Below are positions 53,402 through 64,000 of a DNA stretch of 64,000 nucleotides, piece after piece. Both the position numbers and the translations under genes were made by a program. Under the pieces are notes generated by a model that did no database searches, was not told the origin of the DNA, and worked only from the letters and a program-made list of their open reading frames with translations. Each line of letters opens with the position of its first letter. Position 1 is the first letter of the stretch. The stretch is from Hirsutella rhossiliensis (Eukaryota > Ascomycota > Sordariomycetes > Hypocreales > Ophiocordycipitaceae): contig NW_025408675.1 of NCBI RefSeq assembly GCF_020360975.1, forward strand, positions 620,001-684,000. Reading direction: 5' to 3'.

Positions 53402-56220
53402 ATGGCGGGAGCTGCAGCCCCAGACCTGTCCAACGTGAAAATCGCTCAAGAGATCCTCGAAGCGGGCAAGAAGGCGTTCGATCCTCAGTCGAGCCCAACC
53501 AGCCGTGAGGCTAGACTCCAACAATACAACGACGTCATCACAAAGTACGAAGCTCGCCCTGACACGCTCTGCATGTGCTAAAAGGTTTCTAGAACAGCGA
53601 CCATTGTTCTCTTGCCCACCCTGAATGCGTTGATCAAGCCCGATGCGCTCCCGAAATGGCTAAGAGATCCTCTGTTGCAAACTCTTACCTTGCTCCCACT
53701 CAGGCCTGACGGAGTACGGGCGACATTGGAGTTTGTTTTTGCGGTCCACCCGAGCAGCAATGCGGCTGCGGACTCAGAAAGACCGCAGAAGAGCGGTGCC
53801 AGCATCACACACGAGGCGGTGGCGCTGGCGACGAGGCTCCTGTCCTCTGTCCCATCTTCTTTTACGCCCGAGGCATGGTTTGAAGGTATCGCCAGTCAGA
53901 CATTCGACTTGCTCGACGGAAAAGGGGGTCCAGAATTGGCCAAGACCTTGGCACAGATTGTCGGCTTCGGGATCTTGGGGAAAAAACAGTTTGGCGCTCC
54001 AGGTATGGACTGGGGCTCTCTTGTTCCAACAAACCAGACATGAAGCTAACATAACATCTAGGCGCACCTGGGTGGAACATTTTTGTCCAGCCACTCCTGG
54101 AGCTCGTGAACCCATCACTTGGGCCAGACGACGCGCAGATCGACACTGCGGCGGGGACAAGCGATGCTGAAGTGGTCGACCTCGGTTTGATCAAAGTGAT
54201 TGTTCCTGCGCGGTCCCTCGAGACAGCACTCAGCCGGTTAAATGTTCTGGTACTCTCGAATCCGTCTCCAGGACTATGCAGGAGGGTTCTCAGACCGGTC
54301 ATCCTGCAACTCTGGGCCCTTTGCTCGTGGATGAACGCGCCACGAGCAGCGGAACAGCGGTTCTCCAGCGTGGCGCGTGGCCTTGTGCGCACGCATCTTA
54401 GACTTGCCGGTGAGGTGGACTGTATCTCGACCATGGTTCCAAATCTCCTTTGCGCGGGCGCTGTCGACACCTCAAGACCCATGTGGTGCTATCATCTAAA
54501 CGCACGTGAAGGAATCGAGGTCGTGCGACGCCGCGGGCAGGAGAGTGGGCTCGATGCCGAACTTGACTGGAATGAGATTGATCATAAAGCTGCGGTCCTG
54601 GTTGATTTGATCACAGGGGCCTGCTCGAGCGACGAGGTCGCCGCAATCTTTCTCCATCTTCTTCGCCGGTGGATTGCATCTGCACAGAAGCCACTTGATC
54701 TGGAAGTGCACATCACGCCCCAAGGCCACGACGCAAAATCCTCCATCCAGGACTTAGTCGAAGTCACGTTGCTACAGAAGCTCATGCATGAAGCCCCTGG
54801 GAAGCTAGTCAATCAGTTTCGCCAGCTTGTCGATGTCATTTGCCAAGTTCTCAAGGCCGATGGCCGCTCAACCCTTGGAGATGATATAGTCGCGGTCGCG
54901 TTGAGTCTTCTCAACTTGGTAATCACCGCACCCAGCTTCCAGAAATCCGATTTCAAGCCAGATGAGCTGGAGACCATCGGAGAGGCTCTCGACAGAATAG
55001 GCAACGGGGACCGACCGGATGTTTCGACAACTGCGAGAAACCTCGAAATGCTACTCAAATATCGCGATGACTTGGAGACTGCGGAAAACTTCAGCTCTGT
55101 CCGCACCGCTCGTCAGGTAGAGGACCAAAAGACGTACAGCTTGGCTATGAATTACATGACTGGGGAGCGCGACAATCCGCCGCCGGTCATATCCGAGGGA
55201 CTCAACTTGCTGTCCAACCTGATTGTCGCCGAGAGCCCAATATTAGACATCACAGCGGTTACGGTGCTTATGGCCGACCTTTTGAAGGAGAACGAAGACT
55301 ACATCAATCTCAGGGTGATCAAGGTGTTTACGCAGCTGGCCAACAAGCACCCCAGGTCGACGGTGCAAGAGCTGCTCGACAACTACTTGGATGCGAACGA
55401 GAAGGCATCGACTGACACACGCCTTAGATTCGGCGAAGCTTTGGTTCAGGTAATAGAGCGACTGGGAGAAACGTTTTCCGACGAAGTCGCGAAGCAGGTA
55501 TGCGAGACGCTCTTGTCGATTGCCGGCCGCCGAGGATATCGGCCGAAGACGATGGCCGACCAGGCGAGACGGGAGAGATTGCGCAACATGAAGAAACAAA
55601 AAGGGGGCGACGACGCGGACCAACATGACGAGATATCCGATGATGAGGCGATGGCGGCGACAGAAGGATCAAACAGGGACATGATGGCACAGATCATCCA
55701 GGGGTGGGAAAGCAAACGAGGAAGCGAGGATGTGCGCATGCGTGCGTCGTCGCTATCCATCCTTGGAAGCGCACTGGAGACCCATATTGTCGGGATTGAG
55801 CCAACGATAGTATCCAGCGTCGTTGACCTCTGCGTCCATGTGCTGGCCATGGAGCGAGAGGTCGAGTACGGCATCGTGCGACGAGCGGCAGTGCGGGCCA
55901 TCTTGAGCTTTGTCAAGGCTCTGGATGAGGCACGAGAGTCGAACCGGACCCTTGGCTTTGGGCTTACGGAAGCGAGCCGGGCGGACATACAGCGCACGCT
56001 CACATACGTGGCGGAGACGGACAATGATGGACTCGTTCAGCAACATGCGCGCGACGTGGTGGAGAGCCTGGGAAACTGGCGGGCGAGGAGTTTGTTGCCA
56101 CAGCACGGTGACCGGGCTGCCCCGGGTCTGGGACGGCTGGCGGGCTTGCAAGTGAGTCTAGGTGGTGGCCCGGTTGATGAGTCGGACCGTCGGCGCCCCA
56201 TGATTGAAGAGGTAGAATGA
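53402..56220 (+). CDS. RTP1/TANGO6-like protein (RNA polymerase II nuclear import)
   Basis: Three exons (53402-53544, 53593-54002, 54062-56220) with 48- and 59-bp introns give 903 residues. The protein is a helical-repeat (HEAT/ARM-like) scaffold, often named 'protein required for cell viability' in ascomycetes; yeast Rtp1 helps import the assembled polymerase. Conserved blocks are APGWNIFVQPLLELVNPS, FLHLLRRWI, ISEGLNLLSNLIVAESPI with LDITAVTVLMADLLKENEDY (RTP1_C1-like), VFTQLANKHP, and RFGEALVQVIERLGE. An acidic linker (GGDDADQHDEISDDEAM) comes before the C-terminal RTP1_C2-like part (MRASSLSILGSALETHIVGI). Assignment rests on recall of the family pattern; the gene structure is well supported by intact frames. 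Confidence 0.82.
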
Positions 56221-59172
56221 GGAGCCGAGGGCAATGCTGTGCGACTCCACAGCTGGATGGCGACTGATGACCAGGATCTCGGGTTATCAGGAAAACGTCT
56301 TGCGGGTCGTGGAGAGCTCGGACGGATATTTGCACATGCTGCCCGCACAGTCGTTCGTTCAGGGGTCAAAGCTTCCCGCCGATGGCGGGTCCGAGCGGAA
56401 AGAGGTGAGGCGGCGTGGCTTTTTGGGCAGACGTGCTGGTCAAGGCGGTTTGATATTCACATGGATGGCTAAGTTATCAGCCAGGCCGACCGTCGATCTG
56501 AGGCAATGGAGGACGGCACGGTGTATGTATACTTGAACCATACATGCCCGGATACAGAGTGGTGAATGGGAGGATGACCAACGAGCACATGGATGCCTGG
56601 TAATCTCCCTGAGATATATTACGGAGCGTGGTCCGCGAGGGTAGGGATGGTGCCTGCTCTGACGAGACCCTGTCGAGCAGAGATGGCAGATCATCTACTC
56701 GGCACCTGGTAGACCGTGGTAAGGCGCGCTCGCGCCAACAGAAACATGAAACGCACCCACCAACGACGGAGGAACGGGTCTGACACGCAATTGGGGGTCA
56801 CAGCGAACGAGAGGTGGTGCGCGGCGGAATGAATAGGGCGCGGCCCGTCGTCTGTTCTGGGGACGGTAGAGGACGTGGATGGAGGAGTGTTGCGCAGCAG
56901 GTAACTCTGCATGTACTGGTCACTCAAACCAAATGTATGTTGTATGTGGATACATCAATGCTGCCTCTTTGAGAAGCACCTGCATGTGTAATTGCACGAG
57001 ATCCATTTATCGCAAAGCCGTCCTCGCATGCCTGCATGCACATGGAAGTGTGCGCTGGAAGAGTGCGCTGGAAGCGTGCCTCCCGTAGTGGCTCCGTAAC
57101 GCAGCCAAGAGGAGCCTGTGGATCGGCGAGCCCGGGCGACGGCGTGGCGGTCTGCAACGGTGACGATGTGCGTGGACATCCGTGCTCGCGCAGACGCGCA
57201 TCGATCGAAATTTTCCTTTTTGTGTCAGCCGGTCTTTTTCCTTTTTTGGCCCGCGCCCCTCTCTCTCGGCCTTTTCCTTGGCGGAGAGCGGCAGCATGAC
57301 GCGCCGGCAGTGGGTGCACATCGGGTCGCGCGTCGGAGCGTGCTTGGGCAGTCTCACAGCTCGGTCCGGACGGGTGAGGCTATTGGAAGCGGCATGCCGA
57401 GACAAGGGGAACAATGTCAGTCATCCTCTTTGTTGGGCGGCCCAGTCAGTCACACACACAATGCTGGAGCCACGAGGGTGCTTGGCCAAACAAGGCTTGA
57501 TTACTGTATCCGTACGGAGTACTGACCGTGGCCGTGGCCACCGCTGCAGCCGACACCGGGGCCGTCACCAAGGGCGGGGCTGACTGAGTGAGGGAGGGAT
57601 CGGCTCTGCTCTTTGCTCTCTACTGTAACGTGTCCGGTCTGCGGTCTGGATGGTGGCGGTCTGGGGGCTCGGCGCTCTTATCGTACAGTACAGGCAGTAC
57701 ACGCCGCCGCCACATGCTGCCACATGCTGCCACATGCTGCCACATGCTGCTCCAACACACGCGCGTACTGTCCACGTCCGTCTCTCGCTCGCATAGCTGC
57801 CATCTTCACGTTTCACATGCTGCAGGCGCCCTGTCATCTGCGCGCTTTTTCGTGCCTTTTCCCGTCATTTCTGCAATCTCCTCTCCGTCATCTCCACTCT
57901 TTTCCTCTTGGCCATGTGCCCGGGAACTAAGGCAGGAGAATAAATACTGTAAATTGACAAAAAAAAAAGGGCCCTCGTGATTGGCTGGCGGGCCGTTTCG
58001 GGCGATTCTGGTACCTGCATCAATTATGCCTTGGCGGCCCCTCCTTCCCCCTTTTTCACCCGCGGGCCAATCAGGTCGCTGGCTTCTGCACCCCTTTCGG
58101 CCTTCTCTCCCCTCCTCCTCACAATCTCCACCCCGTTCGCCCTCGTTCAGCCGAGCTCAGTTGGATCGGCCATCTCATCTCATCTCAAAGAGCTCCAGCA
58201 ATTGGACAGGCAAAGGTACGGTGCCGTGCTGTACACGCATCTCGCACGGGCCGAGCTGACCACCTCGCGCAGCCATCATCACCTCTGGCTGGGCAGCAAG
58301 CGTCGTCGCCATTCCTCTCCTCGCCCGCCGCCGCCTCCTCCGACGGCCGACAGCCAGGGCGTCGCAACCCATGTTCCCCCACGGACAATGGCAGATCCAC
58401 GTCCTTGTTCAAGGTTACCGGAGAAACTTCTGTGGCTCCCTCGTCAGCGCTACCATTGGCCCACAGACGTCCCACCGGGGCCCCCGGTCAAGACAAGATC
58501 CAAGACATGTCGCCCAAGCCCTGTCGCCCAAGTCCTGTCGCAATCTGGGGCCTTGTTTTGTCCCCAGAAATGCTGCGAGGCCATGTACAGTACCTGCCCG
58601 TGTACTGTACATTCTTGTTGTTATGTCGACTTACATATGCCCTCGCGCGTTGCTCCGGCTCGCCTCGATAACCTAAAAGTCCCTCGTCTCTCCCGACGCC
58701 GCTCCTCCGTCTCTCCTTCAGCCCGCTCTCGCGCTCCCCATCTCTCTCCTTTGGCTCTACGCTTTACACCCTCTCTCTGGCCCATATCTTCTCGCTCTCT
58801 CCTTTTTGCGCCCGGTTTTTGCGCCCTGTCTGTCCTTCTTCCGTCTCACGTCGCCGTGACTCCTTTTATTCGTTTTTGTCCGCTCCAAGCTGGACACGCT
58901 CTCGTCTTGACCTATCCCAAAGACGTACGCAACACCGTGCTTCCAGCTCGGATTCTTCCTTTGTCCTTGGTCTTCCACCTCTTCCGGCACTCCGTGTCCA
59001 CCGCGCTGGCGCGAAATCGAGTTTCGCTCCTTATACCATACTCGTCAAGTCTCAAGACTCCGAGTGAGCATCATCCAACATCAAACGAGAGACCCCCAGG
59101 CACAGAGCTTCTTCCCTTTCGTGCGAACCTCTACACGCAAAGAGCAGCTGCCCCCGAGACCAGCCACGCACA
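56221..59172. other. Long intergenic region, no gene supported
   Basis: About 3 kb. The last 1.2 kb is very CT-rich and likely the leader/promoter of the secreted protein gene at 59173; an open frame of 399 codons there (57977-59176) reflects that composition. It also contains the 10-bp tandem repeat annotated separately and several homopolymer runs. Confidence 0.5.
57711..57750. repeat. Tandem repeat, 10-bp unit CACATGCTGC x4
   Basis: Four exact copies of CACATGCTGC with no spacers, so not a CRISPR. A further CACATGCTGC occurs at about 57817-57826. Confidence 0.95.
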
Positions 59173-59841
59173 ATGAAGCTTACAATTGCTGCACTTGGCA
59201 TGCTGGCCGCCGTGGCCTCTGCCGCCTCTCCTCCTCGTCGCATGTACTTTCCACGGAGCAACCAAACGAACCCAGCAGAATCTCGCTCTCAAATCGCCCC
59301 GGTCGTCCCCCTGGCTACTGGAGGCCCTGGCTACCCTCAGCCCCCCTCTCAAGGCACGGGCGTTGAGTCCACCACCACCACCACCATGAGCTCCACCATT
59401 CACTCGACCGTCACCAAGTACGTCCGCCCCAGCACGACGCCCCAACCGGTGGGCGAGGCCAAGACCTCTGCCCTAGCTGGCGGCAACAAGGAGGGAATGA
59501 CCACCACGACGGTTACCTCTCGAACTACCACTACCGTCACCATCTCCAAATACTCCTCTGCCCGGACCTCCGGCGGCGTCAACGGACCTGTCGGCGGCGG
59601 CGGAGCTGGTGACTCCCAATGTGCCCCGGCCACAGTCACTGTCACGGCGTCTCCCTCTGCCTCGACTGTCTATGTCACCGTCACGCCCCAGGCTGTCGGA
59701 GGTGGTCAGCAGCCTCCTGCCATCTCCCGGTCCACTGTCACCAGCCAATCGACCGTCACCGTCGTGCCCTACCCAAGCGGTAACGGCACCCAACCCAATG
59801 GCTCTGCTCGTCCCTCTGGCTTCGCTCGCCTGCGCCGCTAA
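59173..59841 (+). CDS. Secreted Ser/Thr-rich, low-complexity protein
   Basis: Single exon, 222 residues. The N terminus MKLTIAALGMLAAVASAASP is a clear signal peptide. The mature part is dominated by Thr, Ser, Val, Pro and Gly with repeated TTTTVT-like runs (MTTTTVTSRTTTTVTISKYS, PATVTVTASPSASTVYVTVT), a typical O-mannosylated cell-wall or stalk-like sequence. Only one cysteine is present, so it is not a hydrophobin or a disulphide-rich effector. The C terminus (PSGFARLRR) is basic and not a GPI signal. Function unknown; a wall or extracellular matrix protein is the best guess. Confidence 0.8.
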   Translation: MKLTIAALGMLAAVASAASPPRRMYFPRSNQTNPAESRSQIAPVVPLATGGPGYPQPPSQGTGVESTTTTTMSSTIHSTVTKYVRPSTTPQPVGEAKTSALAGGNKEGMTTTTVTSRTTTTVTISKYSSARTSGGVNGPVGGGGAGDSQCAPATVTVTASPSASTVYVTVTPQAVGGGQQPPAISRSTVTSQSTVTVVPYPSGNGTQPNGSARPSGFARLRR

Positions 59842-60807
59842 GGGAAAAGCCAATGAATGGCATCTTTTAAGGGCGGGCGCCGGCGCAGTTCTTTGCCACG
59901 CAGAGTTGTTCGCGGGGTCGACAGCAGAAGGTGAGACGGAGCAGGATCATCTGACTTGACCAGATGAAAAGGGATGGAAGGTCAGCCACAGGAGGGCAGT
60001 TCAACGACGACATGTCCAATTTCTCATCGGGAGAAAAAATGCAAACAATTCCCACCGGAACGAGCTCATTTTTCTCATGCACTTTCTGATTTTGCGTGAC
60101 AAAATCAGAGTTTTTTTTTCCTACTCGGGGGCATTCTGTGAGGCAAAGGCCCGTGGATAGGGGTGGACGAGACAACCAAAAGGGGGGATAGCAACAGGGT
60201 TTTGCGATGGTCGCTCGCCCTTGGCAAACAGACGGGCTTGGTTCCGTACAGATCGGAATGGTAGGTAGCTTTCTTGTGTACATAGCTTTTTCACTTCAAC
60301 AAGGTTCAGTTCCGGAACGCACGTTGTCGAGCTGAGCGGAAAGCTCTTTGCTGATTGTCGTTGTGACTTCAATGTACAACAGAGTGACACGCCTCCCCCT
60401 TGCGAAGATTCGAGCCCATGCGTGATGAATATCTGCACGATATGCACGCTTGCCTGTAGCAAAGCTGCACAGGGGGGTTGGGGGGAAGGGCATGCGGGCG
60501 AGTGCGGGGTGGAAAAAGGAAAGAAAAGGGGGCGAGGGGTCTGGTGAAGCCGGCAACGACGGCAAGGGAAGCAACAGGTGACAGGGCTGTCTTGTGTTCA
60601 CAACGCTTTGCTTTTGCAACGGCGAGGAGCCATACCCATCCAAGCCTGTCTCCCTCAAACACATCTCACGTCTCCCTTGCTCGATCGAAGCCTCCGCCAC
60701 GCCGGATCGCCAAAGGGAGATGGGACGAAAGCAACCCCCAGCGTCAACCCTCTCACGGGGAACCGCATCACCCCCACGAAGTAAAATAATAAAAAAAGGC
60801 GAGCCCC
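59842..60807. other. Convergent 3' flanks, no gene seen
   Basis: Holds the 3' ends of the secreted protein gene and the CENP-Q gene. Open frames on both strands have no features. T-rich and A-rich runs near 60107-60118 and 60785-60797 could be 3'-end signals. Confidence 0.5.
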
Positions 60808-62849
60808 TCATCCGAGGACGACGCGCTCGTATTGGTCCTGGTCAAGATGCGTGTGCAGGGCGGCTTGCAGAGCGGCGCGGGCGCGGGCAAGTTGCGGGAC
60901 GATGCCGTCGGCCTGCCGCAGGTTGGCGCGCATGCTCTCGACGTGCCCGCCGAGCTGGACGGCGAGCTGCCGTAGCTCTCCCCCGTCGTCCGTGTTGGCG
61001 TCGTCGGCTGCGAGACCCTTTTGTTTCGGGGCCGGAGCCTTGAGGTCAGTTTCCGCTTTGCAAGGCTGTGGTGAAACACGGGAGCCGTTCGGGTTACAAG
61101 GGGGGAAGGAGGAGGGAGGGAGGCAGGAGGCAAGGAGGCGGGAATGAAAGGGGTGAGGGGACGCTTACGGTGAAGAGGTTGCCCGATGAGGTCGTGGCAG
61201 TCGCCAGGCCGCTTGCCGTTAGGACGCCTTCTTCCGCACGCGCATCGTACGGCTGCTCCGGGATCATGGCCAGGGGTGTCAGCGCGTGCGCCTTCTTCAA
61301 GAGCCCTCTCTGTTCCCTCGTCTGCGACCTGGCCCGGGCCTCGAGCTCCCTCAGCGTCTCATAGTCCCTCTCGAGCTCCTTCTCAATGCTGTCCCTTTCA
61401 CGCCTCAGCAGTTCAACAGCGTGCGCCGCCGGCCCGAGCTGCGCCTCGAGCGCGGCCTTGGCGTCCAGCACGCTCTCAAAGTCGAGCTCCGTCTCGCGAC
61501 CCCCATCCGACGGCTGCTGCTGCTGCTGGCCGCCGCGGCGCGAGGCCGCGGGCATCGACGCCGGGGGAAAGGGCAACCCGCGGGCGGCGACCTTGCGCGA
61601 GATGCGGCGCGCCATGAGACGCAGTGCCGCCGACGCGTGCGCGCGGCGCTGGTGCGTGCTTGACAGCCGCTGCAGGATGGGCTGGTGGGCGAGCTGCAGC
61701 AGGGCCGAGACGGCCGACAGCGACGGGCCCGTCAGTGGCGACCACTTTGCCGCAATCGTGGACTGGCGGACGTGGCGGACGCGAGGCACGATGTGGACGT
61801 AGGGTTTGGGGGGCGATGGCGGAGGGGCAGAGGGGGACACGGGGGCTGCGTCGTCTTCATCGACGTGCTGGCGCGATCGGCGGCGTTTGGGGTCGCGCGG
61901 TTCGGTGACGGGCAGCGATGGCTCGGGGATAGCGCGTCTTCTATTAGAAGATCCGGTCGTCGGCATGGCTCCGCTCGGGCGATTTTCCCTTCGTGTGCGT
62001 TCTTGATCGGACTTTTCTTGCGTCTGCGATGGTCGCTGGCCTTTTTTACGACGCTCGGCGGGGCCGTTCTGGGCTTGGGACGGCGACACCCCCCGTTGAG
62101 ACGGCCGTGCTCGGTTGCGAGTCCTCGCGTCTGGCTCTTCGTCTGCTTCCTGGTGCGCAACCTCGTTCTCAGGACGCTCCGGGACTGGAGGTCGGCCGCG
62201 TTTCCCGCGCGGCGCCGGTTCCGCTGCGTGAGACGCGTCCCGCTCCCGGCTCGTATCGTCCCGACGATTCTGCAACGACGGACGGGCTCTCTTCCTCCGC
62301 GGTGCTTCGTCCGTCGCCGGCTGCTTGTCCGTGGGCTCTGACCGTTGTGCCTGTGGCCCCCACTGGCGTTTGTGTCTTCTCCGAGGGGCCTCGGGCGCTG
62401 CCTCGGGCGCGGCTTCCTGTCGCTGATCTAGAGGTTCTTGCTGTGGCTCTTGGGGTGCTTGCTGGCGTTTGCGTCCCTTTCGCGATGGCCCAGGCTGCGG
62501 CTCGTCTTCGGGTTGCAGCCGATGCTGAGCAGCGTCATCCAACGACTTGCGCGGCCTTTCCCTCTTGCGCGGTTGCGCGTCCATGGCCGGCGGCGAATCC
62601 ACGTGCTTCTCCATCACCTTGCCGCGCTTTTTCGGCCTGTCGTCGTCGTCATCGCCGTCGCGGCGGGCCATGTGCTGGCCCCCCGACGCGTCTGCGCGCT
62701 GCTTGTTGTTTTGCCCTAGCCGCGTCCGGCCGCGCTTGCGCTTCCCGGCGGGAGAATCGGGCGCCTGCGGAGGAAGACGGACCGCCCATTAGCTTGCGAG
62801 GGCAAAGGGACGCGCAGCAAAGGGGAGCTGTGGGAGTTGAACGTACCAT
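60808..62849 (-). CDS. Inner-kinetochore protein CENP-Q (Fta7/Okp1 family)
   Basis: Three exons: 62847-62849 (the ATG alone), 61169-62764 and 60808-61065, with introns of 82 and 103 bp, giving 618 residues. Splicing the ATG to exon 2 gives MAPDSPAGKRKRGRTR. Residues 1-330 are disordered, Arg/Lys/Pro/Gln-rich, and include the AT-hook-like KRGRPPVPE (about 189-197). The CENP-Q core starts near residue 340 (KWSPLTGPSLSAVSALLQLA, ASAALRLMARRISRKVA) and continues as a coiled coil (VELLRRERDSIEKELERDYE). The last exon supplies the conserved end LRQLAVQLGGHVESMRANLR and DQYERVVLG. It is a constitutive centromere-associated (CCAN/COMA) subunit. The last splice acceptor (CCACAG at 61066) is chosen because it keeps this coiled coil in frame. 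Confidence 0.85.
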
Positions 62850-64000
62850 TGTTTTGCCTGTTCACGGTGTGGTCATGGAGTCGCGAGAGGGTGCGGGCCG
62901 GAGATGTACTAATTTAGTCGAGATCTGCTCCTGGGGTAAGAGAGGGGGGGGGTATATCATATCTACTTACCGAGGGGTCGGGGCGGCGGTGGCGAAGGAG
63001 GCGGCGAGAGCACGAAAGTGGTGGCGTTGCAGTGGCGTTGAACTGCATTTTTGAATGTCGAGTTTAAGTAGCAAAGGTATAAAAGATTTGTTTAGACGCT
63101 TAAGCCTATAAGTGATTCTCTCTTTAAGTGGAGAAACGATAGATGGAAGCAATCTATATATATATCTCTATATAAGTCGTAACTATAAGGGCCTTAGCCC
63201 AGAAGGGCAAGAGCAGTGGTCGCGCTACTAGACCCCCCTCCGCCACACTAGGGATTCCATAGGTGAATTGACTAAGCGACAACTTCGTCAATTGACCACA
63301 CATAAGAACGTTTGGTCTAGCAACCAAACAACCAACCAAGGGCCCTAGCCCCGTGATAGTAGCTAAGCCTGTATATCTATCTATACCTAAACCTCTAATA
63401 GTAGATAGATACAAATGAGTTCTTAGCTTTTTATCTTATATTTTAATCCAACTGTTATATAAACACATCCGTCGAAAATTCCCTGCTCTCGTCAAAGAAA
63501 TTGAAGATCTATATACAGAGACATAGCGGAAGTTGGAAGCCCTTGGAGCCTCTCGCCAAACTGCAGCGTAGCAGCGCCGGTACCTAACACGTATGGCGAA
63601 TCGATACCAACGCAACCAGAGGGAACTATGTAGCGGATCTCGATGTGAAGAGCAAATCGAAGCTGCGGATGCATCTCCGTGAGTTGGCGGATCAATTTGA
63701 AAAAGACATACGAACAAGGGGGCACGGCGCTCCGTGCCTCAAGAGGGCAGGAAAGAAAAGAACCGTCCCCGTTCTGTTATGTGTCTGAAAGTAGGCACCG
63801 CCCTGTTCTTATCCTCTCCGTTGTGTGTGAGTTTCCACTTCAGTCCGGGCCTCCAGCCCGTCCATCTGCATGGATGTGTATGGAAACCGACTATCTTATG
63901 AGCTCGTATTTCCCAACGTATTAGAAACCTCCCCCCGCTACCCCCATTTCCTCCCCTTAGGCCCCCGGCTTAGCCGAGATACTCAAATTATACCGAGGAA
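62850..64000. other. AT-rich tail, probable repeat remnants
   Basis: 62850-63050 is the promoter side of CENP-Q. From about 63050 base composition drops to AT-rich with TATATA runs (63150-63175). Short inverted motifs GGGCCTTAGCCC and GGGCCCTAGCCC occur at about 63190 and 63340. Near 63640-63710 a plus-strand frame reads SKSKLRMHLRELADQFEKDI, which is protein-like but isolated. This looks like retroelement or LTR debris; no boundary could be set. Confidence 0.4.

Noticed and set aside
57711..57750. CRISPR-like repeat
   Set aside because: Units are contiguous without spacers and the genome is eukaryotic.
57977..59176. 399-codon open frame upstream of the secreted protein gene
   Set aside because: Composition is Ser/Pro/Leu/Arg from CT-rich DNA, there is no domain, and it runs into the signal-peptide gene in another frame; best read as leader/promoter.

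Overview
The window is nuclear DNA of a filamentous ascomycete, most probably a Sordariomycete of the order Hypocreales. The basis is the gene content and style: single-copy eukaryotic housekeeping genes, GC-rich coding sequence, short introns (48 to 139 bp) with GTRNGT donors, CTNAC-like branch sites and YAG acceptors, CT-rich leaders, and fungal families (Zn2Cys6 regulator, RTA1-like membrane protein, chromodomain Ty3/gypsy element, Hop-like MULE). The genus cannot be fixed from the sequence alone.

Left part (1 to 18.3 kb): 5' portion of SEC18/NSF (minus, cut by the window edge), a CIR_N/LENG1-like splicing-associated protein, a small lipocalin-like protein, a 3.5 kb leader/promoter region ahead of a small coiled-coil protein, a conserved Hypocreales-type hypothetical, the CTP-dependent diacylglycerol kinase DGK1 divergent from the DEAD-box ribosome-assembly helicase SPB4, then an RTA1-family membrane protein preceded by an array of ACGCGT palindromes, and a UPC2-like Zn2Cys6 regulator with an 18-glutamine tract.

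Middle part (18.3 to 37 kb): an 11-exon exportin-1 (CRM1/XPO1) with threonine at the leptomycin-B cysteine position, an alanine-glyoxylate aminotransferase with two possible starts, an ankyrin-repeat relic, PRMT5 divergent from the DEAH helicase PRP43, and a gene-poor stretch with a small two-exon cysteine-rich protein assembled here by hand.

Transposon cluster (38.0 to 48.6 kb): a MULE with 78-bp inverted repeats and a 9-bp target duplication, a 5,460-bp chromodomain Ty3/gypsy retrotransposon with apparently identical 190-bp LTRs, a 5-bp target duplication and an 11-nt self-priming signature, and a rearranged Ty1/copia fossil. The MULE and gypsy reading frames carry at least a dozen small indels, mostly -1 at mononucleotide runs, while about 26 kb of host exons carry none.

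Right part (49 to 64 kb): a secreted App1-like (DUF2183) phosphatase-fold protein, an unassigned segment, an RTP1-like protein (RNA polymerase II nuclear import), a Ser/Thr-rich secreted protein, the CENP-Q/Fta7 kinetochore protein with an ATG-only first exon, and an AT-rich tail that looks like repeat remnant. Functionally the host genes are independent housekeeping genes (membrane fusion, splicing, ribosome assembly, nuclear export, arginine methylation, kinetochore); no biosynthetic cluster is seen.
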